From Tamarix chinensis (taxonomy: Eukaryota; Streptophyta; Magnoliopsida; Caryophyllales; Tamaricaceae), in contig CM060175.1 of NCBI GenBank assembly GCA_030549775.1, positions 16,040,212 through 16,104,211 on the forward strand: a stretch of DNA of 64,000 nucleotides, read 5' to 3'. A program made the translations under genes and the position numbers. Shown here one piece after another: positions 10,104 to 20,660 of this stretch (position 1 is its first letter; the number at the start of each line of letters is the position of its first letter). The notes below the pieces were generated by a model. That model searched no databases, was not told the origin of the DNA, and saw only the letters and a program-made list of their open reading frames with translations.

Positions 10104-11781
10104 TGGCGATAATACTCCCAAAGTTCACGTTTTGTTTATCTACTTCCTCTATTATCTTTTAATAAAACGAAATTTTTCAGTAGTGTATTTTGGGGGTGTT
10201 ACATTATTATTTTAGTTCCTTATCGCTATTAGTAATATTTCATATATCACTAACGTCACTATCACTACTACTATCATCATTATTAGTAACATTGAACTAT
10301 TACCGTTAATAATATATGTTATTGAAATTACTTTAAATTATTGTAGCTATTACGACCTACTTTTATTAGTAGTAGCATGATTAGCTACCTTAAGAGTAAT
10401 AACCATACTTTTACTTATAAAAATAATATTATTATTTTTAGCCTTAATGGTAAGTTAAAGATAAGGGTAAGGTTGAAAGAATAGTGTTTTGGTCAGAGGG
10501 AAATTAACCTCTAGTTTTTCCCTCTTATAGGCGAATCAAGTCGACATCCGGAGGAGGCGTAGGAACGTGCTCCAAGACCGGTGTCGTGTTAGGTAAGGAC
10601 GAAGCTATGGCCTTGTGCTATGTGTGATGTGATTTGTTGATTGTTGTGTATACCATGCTAATGTGTATTATACGATTTGTGGATAACTTGTTTTATGTGT
10701 AGCGCAGCTTGGGAATTGAGGTATATCATGTGTGCTTCCTATGATATGAACATGACATGTTTATGTACGATATTTATGATGTGTTGATACGGCCCTATAG
10801 GACATGCATGCTAGGGTTTTGGTGTTATGGAATGGGACTAAAGGAATAACAAGAGAGGAATGGGAAATGAGACCATTAAGGGGGATATGGGGTTGACCAG
10901 AGTGCCTCATAATCCATGAGAGAAGTTTTAAGTGAGTAGAATATCCAAAGTAAATGAAAGTTGGGAACCATGCATGGGGGCCTTAAAATCTGCGTGGTGA
11001 CTTGGGGCGTTCGCATGAGGTGACTACCTCTTGCATGGGGGTGTGTCTTATGTGAAAGAAGTTGAATTGGGGTGTAAATAAGAGATGGGGAGAGTTGTGG
11101 AGTGATTGGAGACTTGGGATGAAAAATAGTACGTAGGTTGGTACGAGGGTGCATAAGGGGCCTAACTAGGGTTTCGGTAAGAAAGTGAATACTTGGGGAG
11201 TACGAGAATGAGGATGATTAAGGATGGGTGGAGGATGGGATAGAGTGAGAATTATATTATATAAAAGATGAGTATGGGTTTCCATGTGAATGAAGAGACT
11301 TGGGAATGAAAAGAGAGAGGTTACTTGTGGAAGAAGTAAGATGCTAGGGGTTTGATGTGGCCTACTAGGGTTTTACCAAGTACATGCGAGGTCAAAGAAT
11401 AAAAAGATATGCCTTGGGGTTTGACTTAATAAGGGTGAGATGTGGGGTGAAGAATGAGTAATGGAAAGGTAAGTGAGAAGAGGTTGGGCCACATAGGTCC
11501 AACTAGGGTTTTCAAGGGGAAATCCTAGAGGTTGAGAATAGGCGAGATCAATGTTATAGAGTGTTGGGTTTAACCTACACTTCCAGAAGTTGGTCTTTCA
11601 TTATGTGTGAGCTTAAGGGAGAAATAATGCTGAGGTATGATTAGGGTTGCATGAGTCTCAACATATGGGACAGGCCCTCTTGAAAGGAAAGCAGTAGAAT
11701 GTAGTGGGCATGCATGTTAAGGGTGAAGTGTGACTTAATAAGATACGGATAAGACATTAATCACGTAAAGAGAAAGATGTT

Positions 11782-12170
11782 GAGCCGAGCCCAGTCCGGT
11801 CCACCGGTTAGAATAGTGGTCAGAGGCGTTCTGTCCTGTGTGTTTCGTTCTGGTCCACCGGCTATAATAGTGGTCAGAGGTGTTCTGTCCTGTGCGATTC
11901 GTTCCGATCCGCCGGCTATAATATTGGTCAGAGGCGTTCTGCCCTGTGTGTTTACTTCCAGTCCATCGGCTATAATAGTGGGAGTTTCGGCTCGACATAC
12001 CCAAGTAAATAAGTTAATCCATGGGAAAAATACTAAATACTTACAGCGAAACACCATGTGAGTCGGGGCCAGTCCGGTCCACCGGTCAGAATAGTGGTCA
12101 GAGGCGTTCTGCCCTGTGTGTTTACTTCCGGTCCACCGGCTATAATAGTGGGGTTCCCACACTCACATGG
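11782..12170 (+). repeat. CCGGTCCACCGG module clusters of LTR-B
   Basis: Four units at about 11782-11992 and two at 12064-12170, with GTCAGAGGCGTTCTG(C/T)CCTGTG linking successive units. Unit similarity is higher within LTR-B than to LTR-D, suggesting local homogenisation after the copies separated. Confidence 0.88.
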
Positions 12171-12336
12171 AATATTGAAGAATATGTGTGGAATGAACAT
12201 ATTATTAATGAGAATAAGGAATAAGTCACCAGAAAAGTAACCATGTCTTATCATGTGTGTTATCGTATGTTGCCTATGTGCTTATACTTGTATCATGTGT
12301 TCTATGTGTTGGCATTAACTCATCTGTTACCTTACT

Positions 12337-12392
12337 CAGTACGTAGCGTACTGATCACCCGTTTCATGGGTGCTGCTCATTCCCACGAGCAG
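12337..12392 (+). other. Hairpin row H1-H3 of LTR-B
   Basis: H1 CAGTACG/CGTACTG with a TAG loop (12337-12353), H2 CACCC/GGGTG (12356-12360, 12368-12372), H3 CTGCTC/GAGCAG (12373-12378, 12387-12392). All arms pair perfectly. This is the cleanest copy of the row. Confidence 0.65.
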
Positions 12393-12715
12393 GGGACCCA
12401 TCTGACCTTGTGCAAGTAGGAGATCATGTTTTCGATGCCTACGATACCTACGAGGCATCGGGTGGGGCCGGGTGTTGAGACTATCTTGGTTGGGGCCAAG
12501 AGCGAGCCGACCGGACTCTTTTACTATCCTTGTTTTCGTTTATCTTGAGTTAGCCGTATTTGTATTGTGTTCGTATTTTGAAGTGTAACTCTTAAGTTGT
12601 AATCTTTAACGATATTCTGACTGTGGTCGACTCTTGTTTTCATGAAGGACTTATGATTACTATGAACTTATGTTTTTTCTGGTTCTTACTTAACGATTGT
12701 TTGATTTAGCCTTAG

Positions 12716-12761
12716 CACTTAGTGTCGGGACGGTAGGAGTGAACCGGCCCGGTACTAAGTG
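12716..12761 (+). other. Stem H4 of LTR-B
   Basis: Arms 12716-12733 and 12744-12761. The outer seven pairs are CACTTAG with CTAAGTG, a perfect match where LTR-A has CACTTGG with CTAAGTG (one G-U). Deeper in, two G-U pairs and one A-G mismatch remain. Confidence 0.6.
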
Positions 12762-12861
12762 TGGCGATAATACCCCCCAAGTTTATGTTTTTAATTCTTT
12801 CGCTTCTGCTAAACCTTTCGATTTAAACAAAATTTTTTAGTAGTAAATTTAGGGTGTTACA

Positions 12862-13132
12862 TTTAATCAAAGCAATGCAACGATAACCACAAACCAACTA
12901 GTCAAACATGGTAGGAGCAATGGCTAAAAACATTATTGTTGCCACCCCTATTGTTAATATTTCTAACATTCCTTTATGGTTGCTTGCACTTTGTGGTTAT
13001 TTGATTTTTCCCATATTCGTAAATTATTGAATAAATAGTCAAGCCAATACAACCCTTTGAAAGAATTCATAAAATTTGATCGATAAGTGTAGGATTCAAG
13101 ATTCACGCACATTCAAAAATACCTTTTGCACC
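12862..13132. other. AT-rich spacer right of LTR-B
   Basis: No recognisable element. A roughly 40-codon open frame begins with ATG near 12909 on the plus strand and has a hydrophobic stretch. Nothing else supports it as a gene and I do not call it. Confidence 0.4.
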
Positions 13133-13494
13133 TAAGGATGGCAAAGGGGAAGGTGTTTTTTCTTATCGGGGAATCCCCAACCCAATTCCTGCGGGGATCA
13201 AATCCCTATACTTGACCCTATTTCCAAACTATTCCCCATCCATGATCATTTCCTGACCTTAAAACCTGACCACATACCCAAAACCTGACCCCATCCCTTA
13301 TACATGATATTATTTTTATACAATATATTTTAATTTATATATATAATACATATAGAATAATATAAAAATATATATATATAATTGTGGGGCTGGTTTGTGG
13401 ATGGGGAACCCAAACCCAAACCTAATCTCTGAAATCTCTTCCGAAATTCGAACCCGAACGAGGCCTCAAACCGCTAAAAAAATTACCATCCCTA
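13133..13494. mobile_element. hAT-like MITE, about 360 bp
   Basis: Left end TAAGGATGGCAAAGGGG and right end TACCATCCCTA form hAT-type inverted termini (compare TAGGGATGGYAA). Subterminal CCCCATCCCC/GGGGATGGGG-type runs face each other across an AT-rich centre, as in common plant hAT MITEs. The 8-bp flanks TTTGCACC and TTGGCATT match at only 5 of 8 positions, so the target duplication is decayed. No coding capacity. Confidence 0.6.
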
Positions 13495-13648
13495 TTGGCA
13501 TTGTCCATGAGCAAAATAAAGGGAAGCACTAACTTCACCGACACACTCATTTTTTATATATTTACATATCTATTTTTTGTCCTTTTTCCTCCATTGGATG
13601 GATGGGGACTAACAATGGAGATGGATGATACCTCATTGGGCTTTAATA

Positions 13649-13837
13649 CCTCATATATTCATTTGGGTCTTAATGGCAAGTTAATGGGCCTTTGTACTCT
13701 AAATGGTTTATGCCTTGATTCTTCTGTGAATCAAGTGTATGGATAGTATTGTATTTGAATAAAATAATTATTTTATGTTCATGGAAGTGATTTATTGATA
13801 TTCTATGAGGTATTAAAGCCCAAATGAATATATGAGG
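13649..13837. repeat. Inverted repeat pair, 26-bp arms
   Basis: Arm 13649-13674 and arm 13812-13837 are reverse complements with two mismatches; the core is CCTCATATATTCATTTGGG. The intervening 137 bp is AT-rich. It could be a MITE relic, but no terminal signature was recognised. The rest of 13495-14030 holds nothing I recognise. Confidence 0.55.
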
Positions 13838-14030
13838 TCACACATCCTAAAAAACCCACACTCACACACATCCTAAAAGACTTGCCTTGAAAAAAAAAAA
13901 CCACACCCTAGTTCTTGTTTTACATAAATATTAAATAAAATATTAATCACTTAAAGTAAAAAATCTTCGGTCAAGAATTATATCACTCAAGGTAGGTATC
14001 TGAGTTAAAGTTGGTATATACTTGTGTAAA

Positions 14031-14619
14031 TGTAACACCTTAGCAAATTGGCCACTAGTTATTACTTTGAGCGCTTTTAGGATTGATGACTGACCCCGCA
14101 AATCAACACATGTCTTTTCAAATGCATTTTTTTATCAACTTCACCCATCTTATGAGGTTACCTATCTTTAAATTTCTCCAAATCAAGCACATATAACCAT
14201 GAATTTTTTACAGATAAGTTTCTCAAAATGAAGGTATATCTTGTTCATATAGGTAGTCTTATCAATATTTTAAACTTCCATTATCTACTAATAATTTGGG
14301 GATATTACATTAACACCCTGACCTTATTAGGGCTACAAGTAATTACTCTAAAGTGTTTTCAGGATTAATGACTAGCCCCATAGATCAATAAGATTCATTT
14401 TAAGTGTGTTTGAGTGTGGGTTTTTTTTTTCATATCACACATATCCTAAAAGACTTTCCAAAAGGTCACACATCCTTAAATTATTTCAATTCAAGAACAT
14501 TGAAATATGATATTCTTTAGTGATAGGTTATCCAAAATGAGGGCATACCTTACTTATATAGGAAGTCTTCTCAATTTTTTTAAGTCTCTGCTATATATCA
14601 CTAATTTGGAGGTATTATA
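14031..14619 (-). mobile_element. Two adjacent small LTR-like units, about 280-310 bp each
   Basis: Unit one (14031-14309) reads TGTAACACCT..GGGGATATTACA and unit two (about 14310-14619) TTAACACCCT..GGAGGTATTATA. They share the run (G/A)ATTGATGACTGACCCC / ATTAATGACTAGCCCC and ATAGGTAGTCTT-type sequence. Read on the minus strand they resemble the LTRs of the TRIM at 48950. Nothing lies between them, so this looks like a tandem LTR duplicate or a TRIM that lost its internal part. Confidence 0.55.
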
Positions 14620-15467
14620 ACTTGGTACCATTTCTATATTTTTCATTCTATGATCTTGAGTGTCTTATAAGGTTTCGAGATACCCTCTTCTACTCTATAA
14701 TTATAGAGTATCTAAATCTATTTTGATCCTATTAGAGGTATGAATAATTAAGTGATTAGGTGTCCTATATTATTTGGTATCTCAATACATTTTTTGGTGG
14801 GCTAGCTAGGGCTAGTACCATTTGTGTACTATATCATTTGTTATAGTTTCTCTAAGTGTTTGCTCTTAAATTAATGTTATGAATTGATTGTGATCATATT
14901 AAAGGTATATAATAATCGATGATTCAAGTCATATGTGTGTTTTGTATTCGTTATTCTATGCATGATTGTAAGTTACATTCCCTTTTTATAATTGCCTTAC
15001 CTTCTGGAGCATGTTATTATCTTGTTATCGCATATTCTATCGCTTTTTTTTTTGCATGGACCTTATGCATAAGGATATCTCTTTAGAATAGTTTTGTTAC
15101 ATAGTTTTAGATACGTACTAATATTATACTTTTGTAGACGTTGTGTCTTAGGTATTCGATGATCATCCTACTGACTTTGAAGAGTCTCTTAGGCAAAGTG
15201 ATTTGGGTTTATCGAAAGGGTTAAGAGCTAAAGTTATAACTATCCGAGGTTGCACATGTTATATGCCTTAGATTCCAAATATCCCTTTTAGACTCTTTGT
15301 CCCTTTTTTCTCCATTTCTATATATTGTATTATTTGGATGCATGCACTTCATACTCTATTCTTATGTTTAATTTTTTAAAGTCTTTCATTATATCTATCT
15401 GTTTTCATAAGTTTTTATTTAAATGTCATGAACATGTTAACCTTGCATTTTGTAGGATAATAATATA
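14620..15467 (+). mobile_element. Diverged LTR-X, left part, broken by LTR-C
   Basis: The segment is similar to the reverse complement of 37948-38513 and 42492-42831: for example GGTATTCGATGATCATCCTAC here and GGTATTCAATGATGATCCTG there. It ends in CCTTGCATTTTGTAGGATAAT, the left half of the 3' stem of this LTR type, exactly where LTR-C inserted. The remainder follows at 20554. A TGGTACCA motif at about 14622 resembles a tRNA-Met primer-binding site, so the left end may be an LTR/internal junction instead. Confidence 0.5.
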
Positions 15468-17664
15468 TGTAATCCCCTAAAATTTTAAAAACCTATTATT
15501 TAATAAACAAATTTTTTGGGAAAAATTAGCCTTTAATTTAAATTAATTTAATTATTTTATGGATTTTTGAGTATATAAAAGTGGATAGGAATATTTAATA
15601 AATTAAAATAAATATTTTGTTATTTTATCATACCATTTTTATTTAAATAACTTTTCAAACCAATATTTTACTAAAATTATCCTTTTTAAGCCCATATATT
15701 TAATTATATTAAATTAAATTATTAAATAAATTTATTTCTCAAAAATATTATATCCTATTATTTTATAAATTAAATTATTTTAAATTCTCCCATTTTTCCT
15801 TTTCCTTTTTCCCTTTTTCTTTTCTTTCTCCTTTTTTCTCCTTTCTTTCTTTTTCCTTTTTCCTCGCTTGGGCCACCAGGCCAGCCTCTTCCCCTCCCTG
15901 CGCGCTGGGCCATAGGCTCGTTTCTTCCCATTCTCTCCTTCCTCTCCCTCCCCCGCGTGCGTCGGCCCAGACCAACCCCCTTCTCTTTTTTCTTTTCTTC
16001 CCTTACTCGGGTCAGCCCTGTTCCTTTTTTTCCCCACACCCGACCTGTCCCCTTCTCCCTCCCTCTTCTTTCTTTCTTTCTTGTTTGATTCTTCATTCTT
16101 TTTTTATCACCCCAAGGGTCCCAACCTGTCTTTGTTGCCATGCCTGCCACCTCGAGCATGCCACCGCCCTACCACCACTACAACCCTCCCCCTGCTCTCT
16201 CTCTCTCCCTCGTTCTTCTTTTTTCCACCATTTTGGACCCAAATGGCCATGCACTCCCCAACCATGCATGACCTTTCTTTCCCCTTCTACCTTCCCTCTC
16301 CTTACCACTCTACCACCTCCCTGCCACCCTACACGCTGCCACCTGATCAACCACCTATTGCCCTCTCCTCCCTCTCCTTATTCTTCTCCTCACAAGCCCT
16401 CTCCCTACCCCATTTCTTTGAGCCTTACCCCTTCCCCGACCTCCCTGTTCTCCCTTTCTTCTCCTTTCTTTCCTTCCCTATTTTGGCTCTACCGCCTCCC
16501 TCTGTCGCTTCTTTTGCCTCACCAACCACCTGCACCCTTCTATCCCGCCCTACACCACCACAACACCACCCAAGCTACCCCACAAATCCTTCTTCCTCCC
16601 TTCTTCTTTTTTTCCCTTCTCGACAATCTCCCTACAACCCCTTCGTCTACCGCCACCCAAACCACCAAGCTACTCCCTACAACCACCTCTACCACCCCAC
16701 ACCTCCTTTTGTTGAAACAAGCCCCCTCACCCCTTCATTTTCCTCCTTCCTTTTCCTTCCTTCTCAGCCCCACCCACTTTGCAGCCTCCCCGCCGCCCCG
16801 CCCTTGGCCGCCAACAACCTATCCCTGACCACCACCTACACCCCCTTTTCACTCCTGCACCCTTCCCTTGCCCCAAATCCTCTCCCACCAACCCTCTTTC
16901 CTAGCCCCAAAACCCTAACCCAAAAATTCCACTTCCTCCTCCTTTTCATATCATTTCGAGCCCCTTATCCCTCTTGTTTTGCATGCAGCTCATGTTGCGT
17001 GACTAGCATGAGTTGCTGCATTCTTGATTTAATTTTGGTTGATAATTTTAAGGTATAATAATATTTAAGCTAAGTATTTCATTAATTAAGTTTTATAAAA
17101 TCTTGTGCTTTTGGTTTTCTTATTTCTAATGTGATAAATATTGATATTATTTTTAGATGTTGACTTTGCTTTTTAAAGCTTGAATATTTAACCGAGATAC
17201 CGGTAAGGTCTGATTTTTGCGGGATTAAGGTAATCGTTAAACCCCACTTAAACGCGTGGATAAATGTATGCGAGCATATTAAGGTCTTAATATGTTATTT
17301 TGTATGATATACATATTGTTTAATATATTATATGTAGTTGCTTATATTGATTGATAATGAGAAAAACATGATAGTTTATATGCTATGTGTGGAATTATTG
17401 CTTAAGGAAAAAGTTTGGTCATTAATGAAAATGGTGTGTACTTATCCATGTTGTATTATGCTATTGTGACCATTAATGCATCGTTAATATTATTATAAGC
17501 CCTAGGGGCATTTTAGTAATATTTCACGTGCAAGAATGTGGCCTATTATGTGTGGGTGCTAATGAGTAGGATGTTGAATAATAATAGTTGGTGGAGTTGG
17601 ATGATGAGAATGCAGCATTGATATTAATATCTTATGTAGTGATGGTAATCTAATAAAAGTGGTA

Positions 17665-18745
17665 TAATAAAGCACAAAATGGTAATTTTGGGAGAGAAGG
17701 TTAAAGTGGTAATTTTGGGAGTATTGGGGTAAAATGGTAACTTTGGGAGTCAAGGGTAAAAATGGTAATTTTGGGAGTAAAGGGTAAAAATGGTAATTTT
17801 AGAAGTAAAGGGTAAACTGATCATTTTAGAGGTAAAGGGTAAAACAGTAATTTTATATGAAAAGGGTAAAATGGTAATTTTATAAGGGGTACATTGGTAA
17901 TTTTGGAGGTAAAGGGTAACATGGTAATTTTGTATGAAAAGGGTAAAACGGTAATTTTGGAAGTATAAGGATAAAATGGTAATTTTATATGTAAAAGGGT
18001 ATTATGGTAATTTTGGGAGTAAAGTGCAAAATAGTAATTTTGTAAATAAAAGGGTAAAGTGGCAATTATAGTAATGAAAAAGGATAATTTGGTAATTATA
18101 ATAATGGAGAATGGTAGAATGATAATTTAATAAAAGAGAAGGGTAATTTGGTAAATATGAAAATGGATAAATGCAATTTGGTAATTTAACCAAGTAAAGG
18201 GTAATTTGGTAACCATGATAATGGAGAAGGGCATTTCGTCAATTTTGATAATGGAGAAGGGTAATTTGGTAAATATGATAATGGAGAAGGGCAATTTGGT
18301 AATTTAACCAACTAAAGGGTAATTTGGTAATTATGATGACGGAGAAGGATAATTTGGTAAATATGATAATGGAGAAGGGCAATTTGGTAATTTAACCAAC
18401 TATAGGGTAATTGGGTAATTATGATAATGGAGAAGGGCATTTTGGTAATTTTGATCATGGAGAAGGGTAATGTGGTAATTTGACCAATGAAAGGGCAATT
18501 TGGTAATTATAACAAAGGAGAAGGGAAAATTGGTAATCTAACCAACCAAATGGAAATATGATAAGTGTAACGATTATGAAGGATAATTGGTGACCTAATA
18601 AGTATGGGAGATAACTTGGTAACCTAAACCGAGTAAGAGATAATTTGTAATTATGCAATATGAAGGGTAATATAGTAAATTGGCAAGTAAGGAAGGGATA
18701 ATTTAATAATTATACAAGAAATGGGTAAATCAGTAATTTGTATCC
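17665..18745 (+). repeat. GGTAATTT minisatellite of LTR-C
   Basis: Array of degenerate units such as AAAGGGTAAAATGGTAATTT and GATAATGGAGAAGGGCAATT. In the right half a longer unit of about 60-80 bp (GGTAATTATGATAATGGAGA + AGGGCAATTTGGTAATTTAA) recurs, so there is a higher-order period on top of the basic unit. Confidence 0.85.
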
Positions 18746-19206
18746 TAATTTATTGATGGGTAAACAAGTTTCATAATAAGGCTCAAGTAATACTGAATAA
18801 TAAGATAATGGTATTTGATAATTAGTAAGTATCACAAGAACGAATCCTAAATCAGAATTGGATGAGATTATGATGGCCTTGATGATTCCTCTGTGTTATC
18901 TTAGATAACCATATGAATAAGGAATACCTAATGATATCAGAACGATTGAAAGTGAATAAATATTTGATTGTTGTGCTTTTTGTGATCACCTTAATTAAGA
19001 CACTAATAATTAAAGTGAATGACCTCGAGATTGGGAATGGTGACTCTTTAGGGGTCACTATCCTAAAGATGTGGTTTAGCCCACGATTATTCTGATATTT
19101 GATGGTGTGCCTTTGTGCCCCAGCCAAGCCCTATATCTTACTCTATTTAGCTCTACTGACCTATTTAGGAGGTATGCATACTTATGGATTAGGTATCCTT
19201 ATCGGT

Positions 19207-19325
19207 AAGGTACTGAGTAGCTTTATGCACCAGTACGACCAGGGTACCTTTGCGTCCCTGGGTTGATGGTTGAAGGATACTGAGTAGCTTATATGCACCT
19301 GTGCGACTGGTGTACCTTTGTGTCC
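19207..19325 (+). repeat. Doubled GTACTGAGTAGCT block of LTR-C
   Basis: Two direct copies matching 8845-8960 of LTR-A, with GGTACTGAGTAGCTTTATGC in the first and a diverged GATACTGAGTAGCTTATATG in the second. Confidence 0.65.
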
Positions 19326-19419
19326 CGAGATCTTGATCTCCCATCTAAGGCAAATAAATAGAACTGTTGTATTGATTAAAAAGGGAAAACACTAATTATG
19401 AAAGTGAAAGATTAATGAG

Positions 19420-19893
19420 TAGGGCTTAGTTGAATTATGATATTGAGTACCGATCCATCAGTTATAATAGTAGCCCAAGAGCTTGTTGTCCTGGAAGATG
19501 ATTATGAGTACCGGTCCACCGGATATAATAGTGTCCCAAGAGCGTTTTGCCTTGGATGATGTTTATGAGTACCGATCCACTGGATATAATAGTGGCCTAG
19601 GAGTGTGTTTCCCTAGATGATGTTTATATGTATTCCGGTCCACCGGTGATAATAGTGGGGAATCCCGATCTCAATAAATCTAATTTGGTTGTGAATAAAT
19701 TATGAAAAAAATACTAATCACTTATAGTGGAACACCATGTGAGTCGGAGCCAAACCGGTCCACGGGTAAATAATAGGGGCCAGGAGTGTTCTGCCCTGGA
19801 GATCGATCCACCGACAATAATAGTGGTCAGGAGTGTTATGCCGTGTATTTATTCCAATCTACTGGCTATAATAGTAGGGTTCCCGCACTCACA
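19420..19893 (+). repeat. CCGGTCCACCGG module clusters of LTR-C
   Basis: Units at about 19420-19672 and 19750-19893. They are more decayed than those of LTR-A: several CCGG sites have become CCGA, CTGG or CCAA, consistent with CpG/CHG decay in a methylated element. Confidence 0.8.
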
Positions 19894-20117
19894 TGGATAT
19901 ATAAAATTCGAGAGATGATTGAATAATGATGGACTAATGGCTTAAGGCAAAAAAAAATTGATTGTACGTTTGATTATTTATATTTGATGGAATTGTTAAG
20001 TATGTGAATGTATGAATGTGACTATTATGTAAGCATCCTTTTATTATATTTTTTTATAGTATTGTATCATGTGTTGCATTACGGGCCTACTTTTAAGTAT
20101 GTTTTAAAGGGTTACTT

Positions 20118-20175
20118 AGTACCATAGTACTGAAGGGTTCCATTAGTGGTCCCCCGCCTATCCGATGGGTAGTAT
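20118..20175 (+). other. Hairpin row of LTR-C
   Basis: H1 AGTAC/GTACT (20118-20122, 20127-20131), followed by a weak CTATCC/GGGTAG pair. H4 of this copy (20405-20450 region) keeps only partial pairing, making LTR-C the most decayed structural copy. Confidence 0.4.
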
Positions 20176-20553
20176 CCCTTACAAGTCCTTTTTAGGTGCT
20201 ATTCAAGTGGACAACAAGAAAGAGCGTAAGGACTATCCGGACTTTTAGGATTTCATTCTTTCTCTTCTAATGCTTGGTTTAAATGTAATATTTGTTCTTA
20301 TAACCACTATTGGTGGATTCTATTCTTATAAAATATTTATTTGTACTACTCTGATTTAAATATGGTTTAAATTTTTAGCAATTGATATTTTATTCTTTAG
20401 CTTTAGCACTTTTTACTGGAGCGGTATGAGTGAACCGGTCTGGTACAAAGTATGGCGGTAATATCCCCAGAATTCACAGTCTTGTATTTTGCTTCCGCTA
20501 ACTCTTTTAAATAAAATAAAAATTTTCAATAGTAAATTTTGGGGGGTGTTACA

Positions 20554-20660
20554 ATATATACCAAACTTATGATAAATATGGTGGTAATACTCGTAAACAT
20601 ATGTTAATACTTTCACTTAAGAATATATATTTTTTAGTGTTAAATCTTAGAGGTGTTATA
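20554..20660 (+). mobile_element. LTR-X, right remainder after LTR-C
   Basis: After the ATATA duplication the sequence continues with GGTGGTAATACTCGTAAAC, then TTTTTTAGTGTTAAATCTTA and a degenerate GAGGTGTTATA end. These match in order the 3' end of the long LTRs (GGCGATAATACC.. TTTTTTAGTAGTAAATTTAG.. GGTGTTACA). So LTR-C landed in an older LTR about 0.1 kb from its 3' end. Confidence 0.55.

Larger units (their letters stand above)
5527..10203 (+). mobile_element. Solo LTR-A (4677 bp), nested in LTR-B
   Basis: Starts TGTAATACCCC at 5527 and ends GGGGGTGTTACA at 10203, with TTATT on both sides (5522-5526, 10204-10208). It shares its overall plan and much of its sequence with LTR-C: pyrimidine-rich block (about 5830-6460), a GGTAA-type minisatellite (7190-8420), a doubled GTACTGAGTAGCT block, the CCGGTCCACCGG clusters and the final stem. 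No retroviral-type coding is present. Nesting makes it younger than LTR-B. Confidence 0.92.
3818..12861 (+). mobile_element. Solo LTR-B (about 4.4 kb), interrupted by nested LTR-A
   Basis: Starts TGAAATACCCC (3818) and ends AGGGTGTTACA (12861). The 5-bp target duplication TTTAA is exact (3813-3817 and 12862-12866). Removing LTR-A (5527-10203) leaves 4367 bp in two parts. There is no gag-pol, PBS-internal region or second LTR, so this is a solo LTR from LTR-LTR recombination. It belongs with LTR-0 and LTR-D by the pyrimidine-rich block (4100-5270), the ATT tract and the GACCGGTGTCGTG block near 10577-10591. Ty3/gypsy, possibly Tekay/Del-like, is inferred from the termini and length only. Confidence 0.88.
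15468..20553 (+). mobile_element. Solo LTR-C (5086 bp)
   Basis: Starts TGTAATCCCCT and ends GGGGGGTGTTACA with exact ATATA duplications (15463-15467, 20554-20558). It is the closest relative of LTR-A in this window: same block order, GGTAAT minisatellite, doubled GTACTGAGTAGCT block and module clusters. The pyrimidine-rich block (about 15780-16970) creates an open frame of 325 codons rich in Pro, Ser and Leu, which I regard as a composition effect. No gag-pol is present. Confidence 0.92.

Noticed and set aside
16081..17058. 325-codon plus-strand open frame, Pro/Ser/Leu-rich
   Set aside because: It lies in the pyrimidine-rich block of LTR-C, where stop codons are rare on the C/T strand. Overlapping frames are open too, no domain is visible and the other LTRs do not keep the frame.
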